Of a DNA stretch of 64,000 nucleotides, positions 11,090 to 19,478 are shown piece after piece. Location: assembly GCF_016918565.1 (NCBI RefSeq), contig NZ_JAFFQD010000003.1:62001-126000 (forward strand), given 5' to 3'. Every line of letters begins with the position of its first letter. Within the stretch, counting starts at the first letter, position 1. A model generated the notes under the pieces. It did not search any database. It saw only the letters and a program-made list of their open reading frames with translations, and had not been told where the DNA came from. Made by a program: the position numbers and the translations under genes. The stretch is from Desulfogranum marinum (lineage in GTDB: Bacteria > Desulfobacterota > Desulfobulbia > Desulfobulbales > Desulfobulbaceae).

Positions 11090-11838
11090 TGTACCGTACC
11101 CACTCTTTCAAGGAACTGTTCTGTTATCGTCACCTGATCTGCGGGGGTGAGATTGGAAACGATTAACTCCTCGGCCATTGCAGCTGCCTGCTCTGCAACC
11201 TCGTCACGTAACATCCGCTTTGCATCCTCCAGTTCGCCTTGAATGGAAGCCTCAGCCTGACGTTTAATATCGTCAGCTGCTTGTTCAGCCTCAGCAAGAA
11301 TCCTTTTCTTTTCATTCTCAGCTTGGGATATGGCCTTTTCGACAACACGGTCCATTTCTTCTTCCATGCCTGCAAGTCGCGTCTCAAACGCCTTGAACTC
11401 TGCCTGGGCATCATCACGCTTTGCTTCCAGCTCCTGCAGTTCTTCTTTGATCTGCTTTTGACGACCAGAGAGCCCGGTAGCAATGGGCTTGGCAAGAAAT
11501 TTAACAAGGAGGATCACCAGCGCGATAAAGTTGACTGTTCTCCAAAAGAGGTCTTTCAGCTTCGCAGGAGCGAGTGAGCCGCCGACTTCTCCATGCCCAC
11601 CTGTTTCTGCATGCGCATCGGCAGCAACTGCATGGGCGCCAGCCTGAGGGGCAACAGTTTCTATTGATGTGTGGCCAGTCGCTTCACCATGGGTATTCGC
11701 TGCAGCAGCTTCAGCATGAACAGCAGTTTTTCCACTCTCGTCGTGGCTCGACGCTGAAGCCAAGACAATTGTTGCCGCTCCTGAAAATAGCAACAGCAAC
11801 AGAGTAGGTACAATAATTCCGACAATACGAGATTTCAT
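11086..11838 (-). CDS. atpF: ATP synthase F0 b subunit with long His/Ala-rich N-terminal extension
   Basis: A 250-residue b subunit, clearly longer than the usual 155-170. Residues 1-28 look like a signal peptide or first membrane segment (TLLLLLFSGAATIVLASASS). About 30-85 form an Ala/Gly/Thr-rich stretch with about ten histidines. The normal b membrane segment follows (LFWRTVNFIALVILLVKFLA, about 95-115), then a long charged coiled coil that forms the stator stalk. If the first segment is cleaved, the His-rich part would face the periplasm. A cleavable leader on one b subunit is, as I recall, seen in other Deltaproteobacteria; the length of the His-rich spacer seems greater here. Confidence 0.93.
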   Translation of the reverse strand: MKSRIVGIIVPTLLLLLFSGAATIVLASASSHDESGKTAVHAEAAAANTHGEATGHTSIETVAPQAGAHAVAADAHAETGGHGEVGGSLAPAKLKDLFWRTVNFIALVILLVKFLAKPIATGLSGRQKQIKEELQELEAKRDDAQAEFKAFETRLAGMEEEMDRVVEKAISQAENEKKRILAEAEQAADDIKRQAEASIQGELEDAKRMLRDEVAEQAAAMAEELIVSNLTPADQVTITEQFLERVGTVQ

Positions 11839-12266
11839 GCTTCCAAGCTCCTCCCAAGTATCTTTCCGGCCATATCTCTAGCAAAACCTTCTGTTTTCGC
11901 CTGCAGGTCTTTCCTTGCTGCTTCAACCTGTGTGCGTATTTCCGCCATTTGTTTCTCTTTTTCGCCATCTGATTCCTGACGAATAGCAGCCAGTTTCTCG
12001 GCGCCGGCAGCCTGCGCGCTAGCACGTGCGGCATCAAGTGCTTTTTTCGCCTTGCCGCTGCCTTCGCGCATTTTCCTGTCCAAATCAAGCTGGCGGTTTC
12101 TTGCCCGTTGCTCCAGCTGAGCGACCTGATCATGCATGGAATCCACTTTTTGCTTCCTTTTTTCAAGGATACCAAGCACCGGCTTGTACAGAATTGCATT
12201 GAGCACCAGCATCAACACAATCATGTTGATGATATGTATTACCATAGTAATATCAATTGAAATCAT
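11835..12266 (-). CDS. atpF': ATP synthase F0 b' subunit
   Basis: A 143-residue second b-type subunit and first gene of the operon. A single N-terminal membrane helix (about 5-25, VIHIINMIVLMLVLNAILYK) is followed by a charged coiled coil with the typical KPVLGILEKRKQKVDSM start. Together with AtpF it forms a b/b' heterodimer stalk. Its stop overlaps the start of atpF by 4 bases. The membrane a and c subunits (atpB, atpE) are not in this window, as is common in this phylum. Confidence 0.94.
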   Translation of the reverse strand: MISIDITMVIHIINMIVLMLVLNAILYKPVLGILEKRKQKVDSMHDQVAQLEQRARNRQLDLDRKMREGSGKAKKALDAARASAQAAGAEKLAAIRQESDGEKEKQMAEIRTQVEAARKDLQAKTEGFARDMAGKILGRSLEA

Positions 12267-12341
12267 ACCAACTACTCCTCATCTCAAGAAGAAAACAGGC
12301 CATAACTCTGAAAGTGAATGGCGGTTCATATTACGACAGGA

Positions 12342-12370
12342 TTTCTACTTAAAAATCCTGTTACTGTCAA
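12342..12370 (-). promoter_or_regulatory. Putative sigma-70 promoter of the atp operon with overlapping inverted repeat
   Basis: On the minus strand a perfect -35 TTGACA (12370-12365) is followed after 17 bases by TAGAAA (12347-12342) as a -10, about 75 bases upstream of atpF'. A nine-base perfect inverted repeat, ACAGGATTT at 12336-12344 and AAATCCTGT at 12353-12361, overlaps the -10 and spacer and could be an operator or a 5' leader hairpin. Confidence 0.5.
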
Positions 12371-12490
12371 TTCATTTTAAATAAAACTTATATGTTTTTT
12401 CAGTTCTGCTTGCCACTCGATAACAAACACGGAAAACAGATGACTTCAGAGGGGTATTATTACCCAAGCACAGCCCTTGATGAGTCATTA

Positions 12491-13489
12491 TTACACAGCC
12501 TCGCGACGTAACCACGACACCAATTCCCCCATCCCTTCTGCTGTACTCACCTGTTCCTTGTAACCAAGTATACGTTCAGCCTTCTCATGATTAAACCAGT
12601 GCGAATGCGCCAATTGGTGGGCAAGAAAACGTGTCATCTTCGGCTCAGTTGTGCATCTCGCCAAGCCAAAAATTCCTTCAAGGGCCCCCCCGGCCAGGTA
12701 AGCAACAAAAAATGGAACTTTTTTATGTATCTGCTCAATGTCTAGCCTTGCATACAGGCTATTTATCCATTCCCAAAGAAGCACTGGCTGTTCTTGCCCA
12801 ATGAAAAATGCCTGTCCACCAGCTGAACCACCGGCGTGTAAATTTTCTGCAGCAAGAATGTGTGCATGGACCACATTATCGATATAGCTAATATCCACAA
12901 CATTATCACCCTTGCCGACTACTTTCAGCTCTCCTTGTCTGCCTCGCTCAAGTAATCGGGGAATAAGATGCTGATCACCAGGCCCCCAGACAAGATGCGG
13001 CCTGATAGCAGTAGTACCCAATCCTTTTCCATTTGCAGCAAGGACTATTTTTTCGGCCTCGATTTTACTTGCAGCATAGTGGCATAGTGGACGGGAGGCA
13101 TATGGTAGCCGTTCGTCCGCCCCTTTTAGAGGCGCACGATCAAACACAACCGATGGAGTCGAGGTATACACCAAAACAGGGACGGATGCATCCTTGCAGG
13201 CGGCAATTACATTTTGGGTCCCCTGGGTATTTATAGCAAAATATTCCTCTTCTGCGCCCCATATTCCAGCCTTTGCAGCAACATGAAAGACTGTGTCCAC
13301 ACCTTTAAAAACAGATTGTAGAAAATCTAAATCACGAATATCTCCCTGATGACATCGCACCCCTATTTCCATCAAATGGGGATAGCAATTCCGCCCAACT
13401 ACATTGACCTGCAAGCCCTTACTTATCAATTTCCGTACAATGGCCTGGCCGATAAACCCTCCACCGCCGGTTACCAGTATATTTTTCAT
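12491..13489 (-). CDS. oleD: OleD-type NAD(P)H-dependent beta-keto acid reductase
   Basis: A 332-residue short-chain dehydrogenase of the extended (3-beta-HSD/epimerase) type. The Rossmann motif TGGGGFIG is at 7-14 and the catalytic pair is Tyr138 and Lys142 (YAASK). In olefin biosynthesis OleD reduces the beta-keto acid made by OleA to a beta-hydroxy acid. The assignment rests on sequence type plus position as the last gene of an OleA-B-C-D series; without the neighbours it could only be called an epimerase-family protein. It starts 56 bases after oleC. Confidence 0.88.
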   Translation of the reverse strand: MKNILVTGGGGFIGQAIVRKLISKGLQVNVVGRNCYPHLMEIGVRCHQGDIRDLDFLQSVFKGVDTVFHVAAKAGIWGAEEEYFAINTQGTQNVIAACKDASVPVLVYTSTPSVVFDRAPLKGADERLPYASRPLCHYAASKIEAEKIVLAANGKGLGTTAIRPHLVWGPGDQHLIPRLLERGRQGELKVVGKGDNVVDISYIDNVVHAHILAAENLHAGGSAGGQAFFIGQEQPVLLWEWINSLYARLDIEQIHKKVPFFVAYLAGGALEGIFGLARCTTEPKMTRFLAHQLAHSHWFNHEKAERILGYKEQVSTAEGMGELVSWLRREAV

Positions 13490-13545
13490 AGTCTTTGCAC
13501 AAACACGTTATTAAACCTATGACCTGACCAGATCACTGATTTTCA

Positions 13546-15186
13546 TCAATCATAACAGCCTACTTTACGTTTGGCCCAAAGGGCCAGCTGCTCACGGAAA
13601 ATCTTGGCATTGTGCCGTATATCCACAGGAAACCCAGGATGAACAAGGAAGGTCTCTATCCCTTGCGTCAAGGTATTTGCAACAGCCAAGCCTTTTAGTT
13701 GTTGAAACAGCATGCCGTGGTTGCGGCTTTTTTGTTTTAGCTCAACTATTAATACAGGTCTTTGTTTGCCAATTTTTCCCACGCCCACCAGAGCAGAACG
13801 AAATACAGCTGGGTGTTCGTTAAAAATTGCCTCGCAGGGGATGGTATATAAAGTCTCTGAATCCGTAAAAACCCGATGCGCTTTGCGGCCACAAAACCAC
13901 AATCGCCCCTGTTCGTCAAAGTAGCCCATATCCCCCATACGATGCCAAAACGTTTTCCCATCCTTAATTTTAGCATGCACATTTTCATGGGTATTGCTGT
14001 CATAAGCTCTAGTTACCACAGCTCCTTTGACGACAATTTCGCCAATCTCTCCAAGGGGTAATTCTGTTGTTTTTCCCCACTCAGATACAGGATCATCGCA
14101 AGGAGTGATTACTTTAATCGTAATCCCCGGCAAAGGCCTGCCGACGCAGGTCCCTCGTCCGTGGCGAGTCTGTTCCCATGTTTCACCGGTCACTTCATGC
14201 CCTTCTATTGCTGCAATGGGGAGGCTTTCGGTTGCACCATAGGGTGTAAATATCTCAGCGTTATCACCCATAAGCTGCTGCAGGCTCTTGATGAGCGTTC
14301 CCGGAACCGGAGCACCAGCCATGAGAATCTTTTCGACAGGTAGCTTAACATCGTTTTCCAGGCAATATCGACTAACCACATTCCAGATGGCAGGAGAACC
14401 AAACGAATAGGTAACTCCATGCTCTACAATTGAGCTGACGAACTTTCCAGGATCAACCTTTGCAGGGCGGGTCGGATCCATATCCGGAATAACAGCGGTC
14501 GCCCCCAACGCAATCGAAAAAAGGCCGAAAAGCGGAAATCCAGGTTGATCAACATCTCCCGCTCCTATGCCAAAATAATCCCTGATCAGTTCCAACTGCG
14601 CATGAAAAATGCCATGGGTATACTGGACGCCTTTTGGAGGCCCGGTGGATCCGGTAGTGAAAATAATAGCTGCCAGATCATCTACGCCTGCTTTGAAATG
14701 AGGAACACCGGATCTTTCGGATTGAGGTATAGAGTCTTCAATCCTCTCCAAACAGGCCCCACGCCACAACAAAGAAGGACCTACACAAACCCTGGTGCGG
14801 AGGGAAACAAACGGTTTTCGAAAGATGGCACTGAAATAAATTGCTGTGGGAATACCGATCAAAATATCCGGCATTACAGCACCAATGCAGCGCAACAAAT
14901 TTTTGTATCCCATCCCGGGATCAATCAAAATAACTACAGCCCCAAGTTGGAACAGGGAGAAAGTCAGACAGATAAACTCAACCGATGGTCGGACCATCAG
15001 CATAACTCGATCTCCTTTCTTTATTCCAAGCTCATGGAGTTCTCCAACAAAATAATTGGTGATGGCTGCGAGTTCCTGAAATGACCAAGACTGCCATCCA
15101 CCCTTACGCGGCGCGACAAGCCCTCTCTTGTCTGGCATTTTCAGTGCAACCTGTTCAAGAACATTGCCGATATTATAATCTATCAT
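13546..15186 (-). CDS. oleC: OleC-type AMP-dependent beta-lactone synthetase
   Basis: A 546-residue member of the acyl-CoA synthetase/luciferase superfamily. The phosphate-binding loop TTGSTGPPKG is at about 177-186, and the adenylate-binding block FTPYGATESLP and the MGDMGYFDEQGRLWFCGRKAHR motif follow. OleC proteins use ATP to convert beta-hydroxy acids to cis-beta-lactones instead of making acyl-CoA. The start overlaps the end of oleB by 14 bases. The sequence also fits fatty-acid ligases in general; the context decides the call. Confidence 0.88.
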   Translation of the reverse strand: MIDYNIGNVLEQVALKMPDKRGLVAPRKGGWQSWSFQELAAITNYFVGELHELGIKKGDRVMLMVRPSVEFICLTFSLFQLGAVVILIDPGMGYKNLLRCIGAVMPDILIGIPTAIYFSAIFRKPFVSLRTRVCVGPSLLWRGACLERIEDSIPQSERSGVPHFKAGVDDLAAIIFTTGSTGPPKGVQYTHGIFHAQLELIRDYFGIGAGDVDQPGFPLFGLFSIALGATAVIPDMDPTRPAKVDPGKFVSSIVEHGVTYSFGSPAIWNVVSRYCLENDVKLPVEKILMAGAPVPGTLIKSLQQLMGDNAEIFTPYGATESLPIAAIEGHEVTGETWEQTRHGRGTCVGRPLPGITIKVITPCDDPVSEWGKTTELPLGEIGEIVVKGAVVTRAYDSNTHENVHAKIKDGKTFWHRMGDMGYFDEQGRLWFCGRKAHRVFTDSETLYTIPCEAIFNEHPAVFRSALVGVGKIGKQRPVLIVELKQKSRNHGMLFQQLKGLAVANTLTQGIETFLVHPGFPVDIRHNAKIFREQLALWAKRKVGCYD

Positions 15187-16063
15187 GGCCGTTATCTTGT
15201 TGTTCCAGAAATCCTTTGATTAGGGGTAAAATATCCGACAATGCATCTTCCAGTACGTAGTGGCCCGCCTCTGGAAAATAATGCCCCTCGGCAGCAGGAA
15301 AACGAGTCAGCCATTCATCATAAAAATGACGGGTAAAACAAAAGTCCTTTCCACCCCAGCATATCAGCATAGGATGCTGCTGTAATTTTTCAAGGGAACG
15401 TTCAACTTCAACCAGACACTCCCAGGAAGGGTGATCAGCTGTCAATGGTATATCCTGAACAAACCTCAGGATAGCAACCCTGTTTTTCCAATTATCATAG
15501 GGCGCTACAAAACCGGCAGCGATATCCTTGCGCATCTTTTTGGTAACAGCCATAAAAAGAGCGGCCCGGGCAAAACCATTCAGTCCCCTGACCAGAAAAT
15601 CACCGATAATCGGCCAGCGGCAGACAGCAATCCGAAAAGGTATCCGTTTTGATCTAAAAGCAGCTGTATTCAATATCACGATCCTCTTGACAATCTCAGG
15701 ATTTCTCCCAGCCCAGCCCATACCAATAGCGCCACCCCAATCGTGGACGACCAGCGTGCACTGCTTAATTTCTAGATGAGCTAGCAGGGCTTCAAGATTG
15801 GCAATATGATTGCACAGAGAATAGTCATACTCGACAGGCTTATCAGAAAAACCGCACCCCAGGTGGTCTGGAACGATTAAACGGAATTGACCGGCTAGTT
15901 GAGCAACCACATTTCGGTAAAGATACGACCAGGAAGGATTGCCGTGCACACACACAACCACAGGCCCTTGACCTTCGTCAAGGTAGGCCATTTCCCCGCC
16001 ATCTACCTTGAATCGTCGGGGAGTAAATGGATACTCTGCAAGTTGGTCCATCATGGTTACCAC
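15173..16063 (-). CDS. oleB: OleB-type alpha/beta-hydrolase (beta-lactone decarboxylase)
   Basis: A 296-residue alpha/beta-hydrolase related to haloalkane dehalogenases. The oxyanion-hole motif HGNPSWSY is at 40-47, the nucleophile elbow HDWGG gives Asp108 instead of Ser, and the catalytic His268 is in EAGHYVLED. An Asp nucleophile is what OleB uses to open the beta-lactone and lose CO2, giving a cis internal alkene. It overlaps oleA by 7 bases and oleC by 14, so the three are tightly coupled. ATG codons at residues 1, 4 and 5 leave a small start ambiguity. Confidence 0.9.
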   Translation of the reverse strand: MVTMMDQLAEYPFTPRRFKVDGGEMAYLDEGQGPVVVCVHGNPSWSYLYRNVVAQLAGQFRLIVPDHLGCGFSDKPVEYDYSLCNHIANLEALLAHLEIKQCTLVVHDWGGAIGMGWAGRNPEIVKRIVILNTAAFRSKRIPFRIAVCRWPIIGDFLVRGLNGFARAALFMAVTKKMRKDIAAGFVAPYDNWKNRVAILRFVQDIPLTADHPSWECLVEVERSLEKLQQHPMLICWGGKDFCFTRHFYDEWLTRFPAAEGHYFPEAGHYVLEDALSDILPLIKGFLEQQDNGHDRL

Positions 16064-17091
16064 TCTATGCCAAGCATCAGCGAATTAATCCCTGAACCAA
16101 TTCCAAGCAAGGCTGCTTTTTGACCGGCTACGAGCTGTCCCTGTTCGATCCCCATCCCCATCGTCACAGGTGCTGATACGGAACCAACATTACCGAGAAC
16201 AGGTAAGGTCTCAAAATTTTTACGAGGATCCAGCTCAAGACGTTTAAAAAGTGCCTGAGCATGGGCTTTCCCCACTTGGTGACAAAAAAATCGATCGATG
16301 CCCTCACCCGACCAGCCAAGCTCCTGCTGAAATCCATGCCAGCAATCAGCAGCAGTCTCAATCCCCTGCCGCAGCAGCTCTTCCGAATCAGTAGACATCA
16401 AGGTGCCCTGCTCCGAGTTCTGGCCACCTTGGCAAAGATGGTTATAGGCAGTATTGGCTCTACAGCTGCCTCCTATAAGAGAATGACCTGTGTCGCAAAC
16501 GCGCTTATCCGACATAACAATGGCCACCGCACCAGAGCCGATGGTAAGCGAGGCAAACAAAGGTTTCACACTTTTCCTGGTAAGAGACTGTTCCTCAAGC
16601 ATATGGCGCATTGTCGATTCTACCAGATCTTCAGCAGTTTCTCCGGCAACAATCACCCCTGATTTCACCTGTCCGAGTTCAATCATATTAGCCAACATGA
16701 TCATGCCGTTAAGAAACCCAAGGCAAGCATTGGAAAGATCAAAGATATGACAGGAACCTGGAAGTTCCAAAGATCGATGGACAAATGCCGCTGTAGCCGG
16801 TTCCATCATATCGCGGCTTACAGAGGTAAAAATAAGACAACCGACATCTGCCCTGTCCACACCGGCACGTTCCAATGCCACGTTTCCTGCCTGAGCAGCC
16901 CCTTCACTCGGCCTGGTACCTTTATTCCACAGCCGCCTGCTTTGAATACCGCTCATTAGCTCCAATCGACCATGGGGAAGCTTCAACCGTTCATACAAAG
17001 GTGCAAGGCGTACTTCTATGTCATCAGAGGTAAGAGTGACCGGAGGCAACACATATCCGAAATCGTGCAGACAAACATTTGAAAATTGCAT
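16057..17091 (-). CDS. oleA: OleA-type thiolase (head-to-head acyl condensing enzyme)
   Basis: A 344-residue protein of the FabH/KAS III fold. The catalytic Cys123 lies in DLSNACLGFLNG, His271 in CHQVGKAH and Asn301 in VLGNVGSVSAP, so the full condensing triad is present. OleA joins two fatty acyl thioesters by Claisen condensation to a long beta-keto acid. FabH itself would be shorter and would not be followed by an Asp-nucleophile hydrolase, AMP ligase and dehydrogenase in this order. It starts 42 bases after the small membrane gene and is the first of the four ole genes. Confidence 0.9.
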   Translation of the reverse strand: MQFSNVCLHDFGYVLPPVTLTSDDIEVRLAPLYERLKLPHGRLELMSGIQSRRLWNKGTRPSEGAAQAGNVALERAGVDRADVGCLIFTSVSRDMMEPATAAFVHRSLELPGSCHIFDLSNACLGFLNGMIMLANMIELGQVKSGVIVAGETAEDLVESTMRHMLEEQSLTRKSVKPLFASLTIGSGAVAIVMSDKRVCDTGHSLIGGSCRANTAYNHLCQGGQNSEQGTLMSTDSEELLRQGIETAADCWHGFQQELGWSGEGIDRFFCHQVGKAHAQALFKRLELDPRKNFETLPVLGNVGSVSAPVTMGMGIEQGQLVAGQKAALLGIGSGINSLMLGIEW

Positions 17092-17133
17092 TATCTATAA
17101 AATGATAAATTGTAATTAAGCAGCGTTAAATTC

Positions 17134-17376
17134 TTAGTCTTCGGGCGTGTTGAAGCGCTGGGCCCACGTTATCAAGAGGGCTGCAAGGGCAACATCATCG
17201 AGGATACCCACAACCGGCACCCATTCAGGAATAAGGTCATAGGGAGAGATAACATACAGCAAACCGCTGCCAAGGATTATTTTCACATACAGCGGTGTTT
17301 CTTTGGAGAAAAAGACAGCACCCGTATTTCTGATCATCTCCACAACTCTGTTTATCATGTTCTCCTGCAGCTGCAT
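17134..17376 (-). CDS. Small YkvA/DUF1232 membrane protein
   Basis: An 80-residue protein with the DUF1232 signature SPYDLIPEWVPVVGILDD at about 44-61, a hydrophobic stretch before it (KIILGSGLLYVIS) and one after it (VALAALLITWA). The function of the family is unknown; members are short membrane-associated proteins. It sits inside the acyl-chain/ole gene series, 43 bases after the enoyl-reductase-like gene and 42 bases before oleA. Met7 could be an alternative start. Confidence 0.8.
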   Translation of the reverse strand: MQLQENMINRVVEMIRNTGAVFFSKETPLYVKIILGSGLLYVISPYDLIPEWVPVVGILDDVALAALLITWAQRFNTPED

Positions 17377-17419
17377 GTGCGTAGCTTATAGTGCCGGCCT
17401 TCCCACATTACCCGTTTTT

Positions 17420-18220
17420 TTAAAGAGCGGCCTTGGTCACAATCTCGGCATCAAAATAATTCATCCCCATACCAGCATCAACCACGACACACTGCCCATT
17501 AATACCCGAGGACCGGGGAGAGAGCAAAAAGGCGGCAACATTGGCTGCTTCTTCGGTCCTGAGCGCCTTTTTACGCAATGTTGCCTTTTCAGCAAAAAGA
17601 TAGCTGTCAATATACCCCGGAATACCTGCAGACGCGGAGGTCTTCAGCAGACCAGGACAAACAGCATTAAATCTGACTTCAGAAAAAGCGGAAAAACTCT
17701 TGGCCAGAAAACAGATCGAGGACTCCAAGGCAGCCTTCACAGGTGCCATGTAGCCGTAATTTTCAGCAGCCATTCGAGTGGTGGAGATGGAAATAGTTAC
17801 CAGAGCAGCATGGTTTGCAAGCAATGAGCGAAAATGATTTGCAATGGAAATAAAGGAAAAGCAGCTGATGTCAACGGCTTGGAGGAAATCTTTCTTGAGT
17901 GTCTCGTGGAAGGGCTTGAGTCCTTCAGAATAATTGGCAAATGCTATGGAATGGACAATACCCTCTACAGGACCATCAACCGCGCGATCAATCTGATCCC
18001 GAACCGCAATGATATTTGCTTCATTTTCGACATCACAAATAAAAACCTTGCTTTCCGGAAAGAGCTTTTTCGCCGTTTCTGCTCGCTGTTCAGATCTCAC
18101 CACATGGATCACCTCAGCACCGGCTTCGACCAATACCCGACCGATGCTGCAGGCAACAGATTTTTTATTGGCTAGTCCAAATATAATAATTTTCCGACCT
18201 GCTACACCTAAAAAATCCAC
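17420..18220 (-). CDS. FabI-like enoyl-[ACP] reductase / SDR
   Basis: A 266-residue short-chain dehydrogenase of the FabI branch. The N-terminal nucleotide motif is of the FabI form ([14 protein letters not shown]) rather than TGxxxGIG; the Tyr-x6-Lys pair is at Tyr155 and Lys162 ([14 protein letters not shown]), and the C-terminal [20 protein letters not shown] is diagnostic. FabI reduces trans-2-enoyl-ACP with NAD(P)H. Because the operon seems built to keep double bonds, this copy may be chain-position selective or act as an isomerase/reductase; that is inference. It starts directly at the stop of the dehydratase gene. Confidence 0.85.
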   Translation of the reverse strand: MDFLGVAGRKIIIFGLANKKSVACSIGRVLVEAGAEVIHVVRSEQRAETAKKLFPESKVFICDVENEANIIAVRDQIDRAVDGPVEGIVHSIAFANYSEGLKPFHETLKKDFLQAVDISCFSFISIANHFRSLLANHAALVTISISTTRMAAENYGYMAPVKAALESSICFLAKSFSAFSEVRFNAVCPGLLKTSASAGIPGYIDSYLFAEKATLRKKALRTEEAANVAAFLLSPRSSGINGQCVVVDAGMGMNYFDAEIVTKAAL

Positions 18221-18679
18221 TTAATCCCCTTTGAGTGCACAGGCAAATTCAACCTGCACTGCAATTTGCCCACGGACTCTGACATTTCCTTTCAGAAACC
18301 AGGCTGATCCAATCCTTTCGGTTAGGTGAGCAGCTATTTCGATTGTATCTCCAGGACCAACCTCGCGCTTGAACCTGGCATTCAAAATCCTGGTAAGCAC
18401 AGGTATGCCGCCAACTTGCTCTGAGTCGCTTTTTTTTTGCTGCTTATGCATCAACTCGCTGATATAAACGGCACCGGCCTGAAACACTGCCTCGCACAGC
18501 AGCACTCCCGGCATAATCGGATAATCCGGATAATGCCCCTGAAAAATGTCCAAATTTGCAGAAATTGTCTTCTTTGCCCGAATCCCCTCTTCATTGATTT
18601 CAGTAATTTCATCAAGCCAAAGAAAAGGAGGACGGTGAGGAATCCTGGAATAAAGATAGTGTTGATCATTTAGTTCCAT
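18221..18679 (-). CDS. FabZ/FabA-type 3-hydroxyacyl-[ACP] dehydratase
   Basis: A 152-residue hotdog-fold protein. The catalytic motif GHYPDYPIMPGVLLCEAVFQ is at 48-67 with His49 and Glu63; the N-terminal SRIPHRPPFLWLDEI is the FabZ-like start. It removes water from 3-hydroxyacyl-ACP. Glu at the acid position favours the FabZ type over FabA (which uses Asp), so isomerase activity cannot be assumed. Its ATG overlaps the stop of the ketoreductase gene by one base (TAATG). Confidence 0.88.
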   Translation of the reverse strand: MELNDQHYLYSRIPHRPPFLWLDEITEINEEGIRAKKTISANLDIFQGHYPDYPIMPGVLLCEAVFQAGAVYISELMHKQQKKSDSEQVGGIPVLTRILNARFKREVGPGDTIEIAAHLTERIGSAWFLKGNVRVRGQIAVQVEFACALKGD

Positions 18680-19419
18680 TACAGCCCCCCGGTAACCTCA
18701 AGCACAGCGCCATTTATATACGAAGCATTGTCACCGGCCAAAAATAAAACCGCATCAGCGACCTCTTGAGGGGTACCAAAACGACGTTGCGGCACCATCT
18801 TTTTATATTCTTTCACCTGACTCTCATTCAAATCATGAATAAAATCAGTGGCAATAAAGCCGGGAGAGACACAATTGACCGTAATTTTTCGTTTACCCAC
18901 TTCTTTTGAAAGTGATTTCATCAACCCAACCTGCCCTGCCTTTGATGCAGCATAATTGGCTTGCCCTGCAAACCCTAGATGTCCCATGGGTGAAGTAATA
19001 AAAACAATTCGTCCATACTTCTGCTTCAGCATCAGGGGCAGTACGCACTTAGACATGTTAAAGCCACCAGTCAGATTGACATCAATGACACGGTGCCAAT
19101 CCTCTTCCTTCATCATGGCCACTACAGCATCACGCCGAACCCCGGCATTATTCACCAGGATATCCATGGTATCGTAGCGCTCTTCCACCTCGGCAAAGAA
19201 AGCAGCAACGGCTTCATAATCACTCACATCGAGTTGTTGAAGCGACAGGCAGCCTTCAAAAGAACTGCATTCCTGTTGCAGCTGGTCCGCTGCCTCTTTG
19301 TTGGCACCATATACTCCAACAACATCCGCACCACCGGCGAGCAGTGACTGCGTGATTGCTTTGCCAATGCCACGGGTTGCCCCTGTCACAACAGCCTTCT
19401 TTCCCTTAAAATCAGCCAT
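18679..19419 (-). CDS. FabG-type 3-oxoacyl-[ACP] reductase
   Basis: A 246-residue short-chain dehydrogenase. The motif TGATRGIGKA is at 12-21, NNAGVRRD at about 90-97, and the catalytic Ser143, Tyr156 and Lys160 (NYAASK) are all present. It reduces 3-oxoacyl-ACP with NADPH. It is probably a pathway-dedicated paralogue rather than the housekeeping FabG, judging from its position between two FAD oxidoreductases and a dedicated dehydratase, with no fabD or fabH nearby. Confidence 0.9.
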   Translation of the reverse strand: MADFKGKKAVVTGATRGIGKAITQSLLAGGADVVGVYGANKEAADQLQQECSSFEGCLSLQQLDVSDYEAVAAFFAEVEERYDTMDILVNNAGVRRDAVVAMMKEEDWHRVIDVNLTGGFNMSKCVLPLMLKQKYGRIVFITSPMGHLGFAGQANYAASKAGQVGLMKSLSKEVGKRKITVNCVSPGFIATDFIHDLNESQVKEYKKMVPQRRFGTPQEVADAVLFLAGDNASYINGAVLEVTGGL

Positions 19420-19478
19420 AGCCCTACACAGTTATATTCAAATAAACATTCGGGTGGTTTTTACAGACCACAACGTCC

